Source: an uncultured Bacteroidales bacterium (GTDB taxonomy: Bacteria; Bacteroidota; Bacteroidia; Bacteroidales; Paludibacteraceae). Taken from it: 5,713 bases of DNA. The notes beneath the pieces were generated by a model. That model made no database searches, had not been told where the DNA came from, and saw only the letters and a program-made list of their open reading frames with translations. Each line of letters starts with the position of its first letter. The first letter of the stretch is position 1. Shown piece by piece: positions 1-5,442 of this stretch. Location: positions 1 to 5,713 of the forward strand of contig CAIYTJ010000187.1 in NCBI GenBank assembly GCA_903929065.1, written 5' to 3'. A program made the translations under genes and the position numbers.

Positions 1-619
1 ATGAAATAAAAATGCTATATCCAATTAACAATAATGTTCCGGAACCAGTACATATTAATGGATATTTTATTTCCTGTAAACTTCCGTTGTAAATCGCTAA
101 ATAACCCTGTTGAAAAATTACATTTAATTGAATATAATATTTTGTAAGTATACCAGGTAGTGCTATAATAAAAATTAAAATACCTGCAGTATAAAGATAA
201 GAGCTAAACTTTACATCACTCTTTTTCACATTACTCTCATTTACATAACCAAATATAATTCCCAGAAAAATTATCGCTATAAAAAATGCAGTAAAAGTAT
301 ATGTAGTTATAAAAATTTCATTTGAAAGATGAACTTTAACGAAAAGAAATTCTTTGTGTATGTCAAGAATATTTATCAGATCAAAAAAAGGAAGACTTAA
401 AAGAAATAGAAATAAAAGTCCCAAGAAAATAGTAAATATATGAATCAGACTATTCAACCGTATTTGTGCATACAAGGTCCAAAAAAATGTAATAAATAGA
501 ATGAATTGGGAATATAATACTAAGTTATCTGTTTCAGGCAAATGATAGATAATTATTGTACTTATTGACAAATATAAAAGTATGAGAAAATGCGTTATTG
601 CTATATTTTGTAATTTCAT
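1..619 (-). CDS. Partial multi-pass membrane protein, possibly O-antigen/oligosaccharide polymerase (Wzy-like); 3' end outside the window
   Basis: Reading the minus strand from an ATG at 619-617 gives 206 codons with no stop up to the left edge, in very AT-rich DNA where chance stops would be frequent. An in-frame stop (TGA) lies about 30 bases upstream of the ATG. The product starts MKLQNIAITH and is strongly hydrophobic, with likely membrane segments near residues 8-26, 33-51, 58-84, 103-125, 142-166 and 186-206. A short polar loop at 125-140 holds the only lysine cluster (NVKKSDVK). After the fifth segment comes a stretch with LPGILTKYY and then QQGYLAIYNGSL. This resembles the aromatic 'GY..lY' loop I recall from Wzy-type O-antigen/oligosaccharide repeat-unit polymerases, which join lipid-linked sugar units at the periplasmic face of the inner membrane. 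That assignment rests on topology and one remembered motif, so another polytopic membrane protein is possible. The coding call is firmer than the function. Hand-counted GC is low (13 of 60 bases at 301-360 and at 541-600). Confidence 0.72.
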   Translation of the reverse strand, partial: MKLQNIAITHFLILLYLSISTIIIYHLPETDNLVLYSQFILFITFFWTLYAQIRLNSLIHIFTIFLGLLFLFLLSLPFFDLINILDIHKEFLFVKVHLSNEIFITTYTFTAFFIAIIFLGIIFGYVNESNVKKSDVKFSSYLYTAGILIFIIALPGILTKYYIQLNVIFQQGYLAIYNGSLQEIKYPLICTGSGTLLLIGYSIFIS

Positions 620-707
620 GTTTGAACCACAAGTTGTTAATATTATTCAAACTCGTTAATTATTCTTTTTAAGGTTAGCTATTAAAATGAAATGATACAT
701 AAAATAA

Positions 708-998
708 CTACTCATATTTCTCCATCTTGTCATCAATGCTCACATCGCTGGTTGAGCTTTGAATTTTAATATATGTCATCAAATTCTCAGCTCCAGCTGT
801 ATAACAGGCTTCCTGAGCAAGTTTAACCACCTGCATAATATCATCGTAATTCCCCTCCATAACAGTTTCAAATGGCGTTACTTTATATCTTAATCCGGAA
901 GCAGCGATTACTTCAATTGCTTTATCAACAAGCAAATAAGGATGAATTGTTTTTGAAGTTGGTAAAATTTGAAGAGCTATGTTTACAGTCTTATTCAT
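708..998 (-). CDS. MTH1187-family thiamine-binding protein (Thiamine_BP/UPF0045 type)
   Basis: This is a 96-residue soluble protein starting at an ATG and ending in TAG. It has the features of the small thiamine-binding (MTH1187/YkoF-like, formerly DUF77) family. These are a first strand with I-A-L-Q-I-L-P, a following helix with VDKAIEVIAASGL, then the hallmark YKVTPFETVMEGNYDDIM, in which the T-x-x-E-G element follows the second strand. The predicted fold is ferredoxin-like, and characterised members form oligomers that bind thiamine or a related compound in the cytoplasm. The length fits the family (about 95-105 residues). No signal peptide is visible. The gene sits 155 bp after rpsP on the same strand but behind rpsP's terminator, so it should have its own promoter, although I find no clear TAnnTTTG there. 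It has no thiamine-biosynthesis or transport gene beside it in this window, and the upstream region shows no THI-box/TPP riboswitch. The exact ligand is therefore open. Confidence 0.85.
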   Translation of the reverse strand: MNKTVNIALQILPTSKTIHPYLLVDKAIEVIAASGLRYKVTPFETVMEGNYDDIMQVVKLAQEACYTAGAENLMTYIKIQSSTSDVSIDDKMEKYE

Positions 999-1104
999 CT
1001 ATAGTAAGAATGTTAGTGATATTAATAGATTTAAACGTTTCTTTCGATTAAAAATTGTGTAGATAGTTCACTTTTATTGAATAATAAATCAACTTATCTC
1101 AAAC

Positions 1105-1132
1105 AAAAAACCCGAAATTTCTTTCGGGTTTT
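1105..1132 (-). terminator. Rho-independent terminator of rpsP
   Basis: A perfect 11-bp inverted repeat (1107-1117 with 1122-1132, core CCCGAAA/TTTCGGG) encloses a 4-base loop. On the minus strand it is followed by six T, a G and three more T. It begins 23 bases after the rpsP stop codon, the expected place for the end of that transcript. The T tract lies on the minus-strand side, and the plus-strand side is weaker because the T run is short and broken by CG. Confidence 0.9.
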
Positions 1133-1154
1133 CGAATATTTGTTTAAGCAACTG

Positions 1155-1730
1155 TTATTCAGCAACTTCTTCAGTTACCTCTGCAATCGGAGCTTCCGGT
1201 GTTACTTCATCTGAAGTTTCAACTACTTCCTCTACTGCAGGAGTTTCTTCAGCTATTGTAGCTGCTATAGCATCTGCTTTTTTCTTAGCCAATTCTGCAG
1301 CTTTTGCTTTATTCACTTCTACTTCAGCTTTTTGACGGGCTTTCAAATCTGCTTGTTTTTGAGCAGCAAGTTGTTCTTTTGTTTTTACAACATTAGATTC
1401 TTTGCTGGTTTTCCATGCTTCGAAACGTTTTTCGGCTTCATCTGCATCGAATGCTCCTTTTTTTACCCCTTCGAGTAAGTGTTTTTTCATTAACACACCT
1501 TCTGCTGAAAGAATGGTACGGGTTGTGTCGGTTGGTTGGGCACCAGTTGTCAACCAATACAATGCACGGTCGAATTTCAAATCGATAGTTGCAGGATTGG
1601 TGTTTGGATTGTAAGAACCGATACGTTCAATGAATTTGCCATCACGTGGCGCTCTGCTGTCTGCGATCACGATATGATAATAAGCATATCCCTTACGACC
1701 GTGACGTTGCAATCTGATTTTTGTTGGCAT
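1155..1730 (-). CDS. rpsP: 30S ribosomal protein S16 (bS16) with long Bacteroidota-type C-terminal extension
   Basis: bS16 is a small-subunit ribosomal protein that binds 16S rRNA early and stabilises 30S assembly. The first roughly 85 residues are a textbook bS16 core: MPTKIRLQRHGRKGYAYYHIV, then ADSRAPRDGKFIERIGSYNP, then the helical part with ALYWLTTGAQPTDT and the 'ILSAEGVLMKKH' end. The total length of 191 residues is about twice the usual 80-90. The remainder is a low-complexity tail: a Lys/Ala-rich probable helix (about 105-155), then a Glu/Val/Ala/Pro/Thr-rich acidic end (about 156-191). Such tails are known in Bacteroidota S16 proteins, but their role is not established. The ATG start is preceded by an A/U-rich leader without Shine-Dalgarno, as is normal in this phylum. 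It appears monocistronic: a promoter lies at 1783-1812 and a terminator at 1105-1132. The usual rimM-trmD-rplS partners are not next to it, which is common in Bacteroidota. Confidence 0.98.
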   Translation of the reverse strand: MPTKIRLQRHGRKGYAYYHIVIADSRAPRDGKFIERIGSYNPNTNPATIDLKFDRALYWLTTGAQPTDTTRTILSAEGVLMKKHLLEGVKKGAFDADEAEKRFEAWKTSKESNVVKTKEQLAAQKQADLKARQKAEVEVNKAKAAELAKKKADAIAATIAEETPAVEEVVETSDEVTPEAPIAEVTEEVAE

Positions 1731-1760
1731 TTTTTAATTTTTAAAATGATTATACCTAAT

Positions 1761-1777
1761 GCTTTTTCTCGAAAAGC
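1761..1777 (-). promoter_or_regulatory. Possible small hairpin at the 5' end of the rpsP mRNA
   Basis: In the rpsP leader, GCTTTT (1761-1766) is complementary to AAAAGC (1772-1777), giving a 6-bp stem with a 5-base loop. Given the -7 box ending at 1783, the transcript should begin only a few bases before this stem, so the hairpin would sit at or near the mRNA 5' end. It could be a stability element or chance in an A/T-rich leader. The sequence shows no evidence of a ribosomal-protein binding site. Confidence 0.3.
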
Positions 1778-1782
1778 GGATG

Positions 1783-1812
1783 CAAAGGTAGTCAATTATT
1801 TTTAATGCACAA
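1783..1812 (-). promoter_or_regulatory. Bacteroidota-type promoter for rpsP
   Basis: On the minus strand, the exact -7 element TACCTTTG (1790-1783, consensus TAnnTTTG) is preceded by a TTG (1812-1810) with a spacing of 19 bases, the canonical arrangement for the Bacteroidota primary sigma factor. Transcription should start near 1776-1778, leaving a leader of about 46-48 bases before the rpsP ATG. The -33 TTG falls inside a tandem 7-base repeat. Confidence 0.8.
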
Positions 1813-1817
1813 TGCAC
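1804..1817. repeat. Tandem 7-bp repeat (AATGCAC x2)
   Basis: AATGCAC occurs twice head to tail at 1804-1810 and 1811-1817, followed by a degenerate third unit (AATTCAT, 1818-1824). It lies between the end of the HU-like/SPOR gene and rpsP and contains the rpsP -33 element. Copy-number change here would shift or duplicate the -33 TTG. With two full units it may simply be a decayed intergenic repeat. Confidence 0.6.
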
Positions 1818-1866
1818 AATTCATAATTAAGATATTGAAATTTGCTGAATTAAGTGCAATTTTGAA

Positions 1867-2766
1867 TTAATCACAAAGCACCCAGGCAGTTTCAAATTTT
1901 TCGTCTGATTTTCGGAGGTTTTCCATAAATTGAATGGCTTCGTTTTTGTCCGAAAATGATTGAATGGCAATCCGGTAGGTTCTGATTGGTTCTAAAACAT
2001 GAGCTTCTTTGAAATCACTCTCAATCAGCTTATTACAAAAAGTTTCAGCCGATTTTTTGGTTGGCAAACTAGCTACAATTACGTGGTAGTTTTTTGAAAT
2101 TTCTGAAGTTGTTACTTTTGCAGTAGGCTCATCTGCATTCTTTTGCAAATTTGATTGCTCTGGAGTTGAATTTATTTTCGTTTTTTCGGAAAACACAGGT
2201 ATAAAGCTGGCATAATTTGGTTGACGGACATCGCTTACACGTTCTGAGACAAAAAATAATCCTAAAACCAGTAATATGGCAGCAACATATTTATAAATTC
2301 TTCTTGATGGCAATAAAATCGTAATTTCACGACGTTTTTCAATTCCAATTTGTTTCTTTTCCGAAATATAAATAGCTGAAAGACCTAAATTTTGTGGTAA
2401 GAAATCAACTTTTTCAGCCGGTAAAAAAATGATATTCCCAAAATCATCCATTTGAATCATTCCAATTGAACCAATTTGTATCGATACATTCGATTTTAGA
2501 TTCAACTTCAGTTTTTCCACCTCATTTTGAAGCAATTCCATCGCTTGTCGGTAGCTTATTTGCTCTGTACGTGAGATTTCAATTGCCAAAAGCCCATCGC
2601 CATGCAGCATTAATGGATTGAACCCTATAGTTGCACGAGGAGCAGTTATTTTATCGGACAAAATCGCTGCAGATTGCTGTTGAACAACAAAACCACCAAA
2701 ATCGGGCACCACAACATAATCGTGTCGTGCCAGAAGTTTTTCAATATGCCTGCTTAAATTTTCCAC
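1867..2766 (-). CDS. HU-CCDC81-type and SPOR domain-containing membrane protein
   Basis: This 299-residue protein starts at a GTG (2766-2764); an in-frame TTG six codons upstream is unlikely because it falls within the promoter region. The N-terminus (MENLSRHIEKLLARHD then VVVPDFGGFV) is the signature of the bacterial HU-CCDC81 pair: two HU-like domains at about 1-56 and 56-124, the second containing QIGSIGMIQMDDFGNI. After a basic stretch (KRREITILLPSRR), a single membrane helix spans about residues 157-175. A polar linker of about 50 residues follows, and then a SPOR-like domain at about 225-297 (YHVIVASLPTKKSAETFC ... YRIAIQSF ... WVLCD). SPOR domains generally bind denuded septal peptidoglycan, so this predicts a cytoplasmic HU-like part and a periplasmic glycan-binding part across the inner membrane. 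A role in division or in chromosome-envelope organisation is inference. Its divergent neighbour is rfbB. It is separated from downstream rpsP by 136 bp containing rpsP's own promoter. Confidence 0.88.
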   Translation of the reverse strand: MENLSRHIEKLLARHDYVVVPDFGGFVVQQQSAAILSDKITAPRATIGFNPLMLHGDGLLAIEISRTEQISYRQAMELLQNEVEKLKLNLKSNVSIQIGSIGMIQMDDFGNIIFLPAEKVDFLPQNLGLSAIYISEKKQIGIEKRREITILLPSRRIYKYVAAILLVLGLFFVSERVSDVRQPNYASFIPVFSEKTKINSTPEQSNLQKNADEPTAKVTTSEISKNYHVIVASLPTKKSAETFCNKLIESDFKEAHVLEPIRTYRIAIQSFSDKNEAIQFMENLRKSDEKFETAWVLCD

Positions 2767-2770
2767 TTTG

Positions 2771-2816
2771 CAAAAATAGAACAAACGAATTAGTCTTGAC
2801 TTTTTTTGGTCAAAAA
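2771..2816 (-). promoter_or_regulatory. Candidate promoter(s) of the HU-like/SPOR gene, nearly or fully leaderless
   Basis: Two overlapping minus-strand solutions exist. One is an exact -7 match TATTTTTG (2778-2771) with no TTG 19-21 bases upstream. It would start transcription at about the GTG codon itself. The other is TTCGTTTG (2789-2782, one mismatch to TAnnTTTG) with TTTTTG (2816-2811) at a 21-base spacing, giving a leader of roughly 10 bases. Both place the transcript start downstream of the TTG codon at 2784, which favours the GTG at 2766 as the translation start. Confidence 0.5.
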
Positions 2817-2828
2817 GTTATCAACAAG

Positions 2829-2859
2829 TTGTTAGACTTCAAAAATCGATGTATCTTTG
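2829..2859 (+). promoter_or_regulatory. Bacteroidota-type promoter for rfbB
   Basis: The -7 element TATCTTTG (2852-2859) matches TAnnTTTG exactly, and TTG at 2829-2831 lies 20 bases upstream as the -33 element. Transcription should begin around 2864-2867, leaving a leader of about 15-18 bases rich in A (AAAATAAAAA) before the ATG at 2882. The in-frame ATG at 2849 lies upstream of this start and would not be transcribed. Confidence 0.8.
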
Positions 2860-2881
2860 TGCTGTTAAAATAAAAATCAGC

Positions 2882-3940
2882 ATGAAAAAAACAATTCTAA
2901 TTACAGGTGGCGCCGGTTTTATCGGTTCGCACGTGGTACGGTTATTTGTCACTAAATATCCTGATTATCAAATTATAAATCTGGATGCATTGACTTATGC
3001 CGGAAATCTTGAAAATCTGAAAGATGTGGCCAACTTACCCAATTATAAATTTGTAAAAGGCGATATTACAGACGAGATATTTATTCCTGAATTGTTTTCA
3101 ACTTATAATTTCGACGGAGTCGTGCATTTGGCTGCTGAGTCTCATGTTGACCGGTCGATTACAGATCCTTTTGCATTTATCCGCACGAATGTTTTCGGAA
3201 CCTGCAATTTATTAAATGCAGCAAAGGAAGCGTGGAAAGGCAATATGGATGGCAAACGTTTCTATCATGTTTCGACTGATGAAGTTTATGGCGCCTTGGA
3301 ATTTGATGGAACATTCTTTACTGAAGAAACTAAATACGATCCACATTCACCATATTCGGCCAGTAAAGCGTCGTCCGACCATTTTGTTCGTGCTTATCAC
3401 GACACTTATGGTTTGCCAATTGTAATTTCAAATTGCTCTAACAATTATGGCGCAAACCATTTTCCGGAAAAACTTATTCCACTTTCAATCAATAATATTC
3501 GCAATAATAAACCAATTCCAATTTACGGAAAAGGCGAAAATGTGCGTGATTGGTTATTTGTAAATGACCATGCAAGAGCCATTGACACTATTTTTCACAA
3601 TGGAAACAATGGAGAAACCTACAATATTGGTGGAAACAATGAATGGTCAAACATTGAATTGATTTATGCTCTTTGTAAAATAATGGATCGCAAACTTGGT
3701 CGTCAGGAAGGTGATTCTGCAAAACTAATCACTTTTGTGAAAGACCGTGCCGGACACGATTTGCGTTATGCCATTGATTCAACAAAACTTCAACGAGAAT
3801 TAGGCTGGAAGCCATCATTACAGTTCGAAGAAGGTCTTGAAAAAACGGTTGACTGGTATATGGAAAACCAGGAATGGATGGACAATATTATTAATGGCGA
3901 TTACAAAAACTATTACCAAAAACAATATACCGAAAGATAA
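2882..3940 (+). CDS. rfbB: dTDP-glucose 4,6-dehydratase (RmlB/RfbB)
   Basis: This enzyme converts dTDP-glucose to dTDP-4-keto-6-deoxy-glucose with bound NAD+, the second step toward dTDP-L-rhamnose and other deoxysugars of surface polysaccharides. The 352-residue protein is a cytoplasmic extended short-chain dehydrogenase. The Rossmann glycine motif is at residues 8-15 (TGGAGFIG), with D35 at the end of strand 2 for the adenine ribose. LAAESHVDRSI lies at 83-93. The catalytic T132-D133-E134 is followed by VYG, and Y158-x-x-x-K162 lies in SPYSASK. Substrate-side motifs include NCSNNYG (184-190), HFPEKLIP (193-200) and the VRDWL at 221-225. All key residues are present and the length is normal. 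I chose the ATG at 2882 because the alternative at 2849 overlaps the promoter and would add 11 residues before the conserved KKTILITGG start. The other rml genes (rmlA, rmlC, rmlD) are not in the window. The gene has its own promoter and terminator, so it appears to be transcribed alone. Confidence 0.97.
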   Translation: MKKTILITGGAGFIGSHVVRLFVTKYPDYQIINLDALTYAGNLENLKDVANLPNYKFVKGDITDEIFIPELFSTYNFDGVVHLAAESHVDRSITDPFAFIRTNVFGTCNLLNAAKEAWKGNMDGKRFYHVSTDEVYGALEFDGTFFTEETKYDPHSPYSASKASSDHFVRAYHDTYGLPIVISNCSNNYGANHFPEKLIPLSINNIRNNKPIPIYGKGENVRDWLFVNDHARAIDTIFHNGNNGETYNIGGNNEWSNIELIYALCKIMDRKLGRQEGDSAKLITFVKDRAGHDLRYAIDSTKLQRELGWKPSLQFEEGLEKTVDWYMENQEWMDNIINGDYKNYYQKQYTER

Positions 3941-3957
3941 TTGAACGATAATTTTAC

Positions 3958-3995
3958 AAAAAAAATGCAGCAGAATGATTTCTGCTGCATTTTTT
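3958..3995. terminator. Bidirectional intrinsic terminator between convergent rfbB and the DUF4270 gene
   Basis: ATGCAGCAGAA (3965-3975) and TTCTGCTGCAT (3980-3990) form a perfect 11-bp stem with a TGAT loop. It is flanked by an A run on the left (3958-3965) and a T run on the right (3990-3995), so each strand carries a U tract after the hairpin. It lies 17 bases after the rfbB stop and 19 bases beyond the DUF4270 stop, so one element can end both convergent transcripts. Confidence 0.92.
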
Positions 3996-4014
3996 GTTTA
4001 TCATTTCTTATATT

Positions 4015-5382
4015 TTAAAAACCGCTATATACAACATTTATTCTCATAGGCGAAGTTGTATTTTTTCCACTCATAATTGTTGTAGCACCCATCAAAAATT
4101 GTTGTTTGACTGAACTTACAGCAACTGCTCCATTCGAACTTGTAGTGGTTGTAACCGCTACCGGAATTAATCTGACATTTAAATCAACTGGTTTGCCATT
4201 AGGAGCATTTTTCAATTCATTTGCAATGAGTTTTGCCACATTAAAAGTATAATAATGCTCATATACGTCTGTTGTTCCTGTTTTAAGGGAAGTTACGTAT
4301 GTTGCCAATACAGAACAAGTATCGGCCGGAGTTTCCTGATTATTGAAAAAACGATTAATTGCAGATTCTTTTACTAATAAAACATTTTTCACTATGGGAT
4401 GCAACACAGTATCTTGCTCAGTTTCAGAAACGTTTACCCGCAATAGGGCACTGTTAATCGTCAAATTTTTCCCATTTACACCAGCTTTCAATCTTGTTTG
4501 TATATTGGTAAGTGGTAATCTTATCTGAGTTTGCAGATTTGCAGGTGAAGCCAGATAATTCTCTTCAATTGTAGGTTGTACTACATTTGCACGGTCAGGA
4601 TGCTGAATTCGGTTTACCTGACGAACTTCTGAATTGGCAGGGAAAGTAAGGTAATCTTTTACAATAGCAGTTGAATCACCACCATTTATATTTTTTGTTT
4701 TATAGGTATAATGATAATAATATCTTAAATTCATCAAACTTATATTCAATAAAGTCGACGCACCAAAATTGGCAGTAATATACATTCCTTTAAAGAAGCT
4801 CAAGAAGTCACTGGTTGATTTATAGTGAGTATCGTCAAAGAAACGTTGCACAAAATCATCTTTTAATTTAAACCTGACAACTTTTGGAACACTGGTTTTA
4901 TTACCTGCCCTGATAATTCTTTCACCAAGTTTCAACGTTTTATCTGTATAATCAGCTGGATTCAGGTTCGATGCTAATTTTTCGGAGTAATTGAAAGTTT
5001 TTTTATTCATTTCATAAATATTCAAGTCTAAAGGAGCTAATGAATCACCAAAACAACTTGAATAATAGATCAATACAGATGCTGAATCAGCAACAGAATT
5101 AGCCGGAAATTTAAATCCTTCCGGACAATTAACCTGTGCCAGAATATCTGCTTGTATCGTTCCAAATTTTGTGTCGTAAAATGTACCTAACAGAAATGAA
5201 TCAGGACGTGAAATTATGGAATCAACAAAAATTGTACTGGTTTTCAAATGAAAAGTATCAGTCCTGACAGTAATTGTATCTGATCCGGACTGGATTCCCT
5301 TACCAATATCTGATAAAGTATCAGTACATGAGAAAACGAAAAAAGATAATAAAATTAGCAGGATTATCGGATAAGCTTTCAT
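4015..5382 (-). CDS. DUF4270 domain-containing lipoprotein
   Basis: This 455-residue exported protein begins with a short lipoprotein signal peptide: K2, a hydrophobic core at about 5-17, and a lipobox ending VFSC with the lipidated cysteine at residue 19 (mature length about 437). The mature start, CTDTLSDIGKGIQ followed by DTITVRTDTFHLKT, matches the opening of the Bacteroidota-specific DUF4270 family (early Cys, then an 'IG' element, then strand-rich sequence). The rest is rich in Thr, Ser, Asn and beta-forming residues with no further membrane helix. It contains repeated 'DSASVLIYY' and 'INSALLRVNV' type strands, consistent with an all-beta extracytoplasmic protein anchored in the outer membrane. 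The biochemical role of the family is unknown to me. It lies 60 bp downstream of the glycogen/starch synthase gene on the same strand, with no TAnnTTTG promoter in the gap, so the two are probably one transcript. This pairing recurs in Bacteroidota. The bidirectional hairpin at 3958-3995 ends it. Confidence 0.85.
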   Translation of the reverse strand: MKAYPIILLILLSFFVFSCTDTLSDIGKGIQSGSDTITVRTDTFHLKTSTIFVDSIISRPDSFLLGTFYDTKFGTIQADILAQVNCPEGFKFPANSVADSASVLIYYSSCFGDSLAPLDLNIYEMNKKTFNYSEKLASNLNPADYTDKTLKLGERIIRAGNKTSVPKVVRFKLKDDFVQRFFDDTHYKSTSDFLSFFKGMYITANFGASTLLNISLMNLRYYYHYTYKTKNINGGDSTAIVKDYLTFPANSEVRQVNRIQHPDRANVVQPTIEENYLASPANLQTQIRLPLTNIQTRLKAGVNGKNLTINSALLRVNVSETEQDTVLHPIVKNVLLVKESAINRFFNNQETPADTCSVLATYVTSLKTGTTDVYEHYYTFNVAKLIANELKNAPNGKPVDLNVRLIPVAVTTTTSSNGAVAVSSVKQQFLMGATTIMSGKNTTSPMRINVVYSGF

Positions 5383-5442
5383 CTGAAAAGGAAATAAGAT
5401 TGAAAATTGAGAGTTAAAAACGAATGGGAAAATACATAATCT

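Noticed and set aside
249..576. Two minus-strand TATATTTG sequences matching the -7 consensus within the left-edge membrane gene
   Set aside because: They are expected by chance in such AT-rich coding DNA, and neither sits before a plausible start codon.
620..707. Intrinsic terminator or small gene between the thiamine-binding and left-edge membrane genes
   Set aside because: Only short imperfect complementarities and a loose repeat of GTTAAT...ATTATTC are present, with no GC-containing stem plus T tract and no start-to-stop frame of note.
999..1104. TPP riboswitch upstream of the thiamine-binding protein
   Set aside because: I see no THI-box (CUGAGA-type) sequence or matching stems in the interval; it is A/T-rich with only a short palindrome.
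1402..1805. Plus-strand open frames opposite rpsP
   Set aside because: They lie antisense to a certain ribosomal protein gene, have no promoter or family resemblance, and read as the complement of S16 codons.
2631..2873. Plus-strand open frame opposite the HU-like/SPOR gene
   Set aside because: It overlaps the conserved HU-like coding region antisense and runs into the rfbB promoter.
3216..3425. Second plus-strand frame inside rfbB
   Set aside because: It is nested out of frame in a complete dehydratase gene, with no leader or recognisable domain.
4343..4528. Plus-strand frame opposite the DUF4270 gene
   Set aside because: It is a short antisense shadow of a full-length lipoprotein gene with no promoter.
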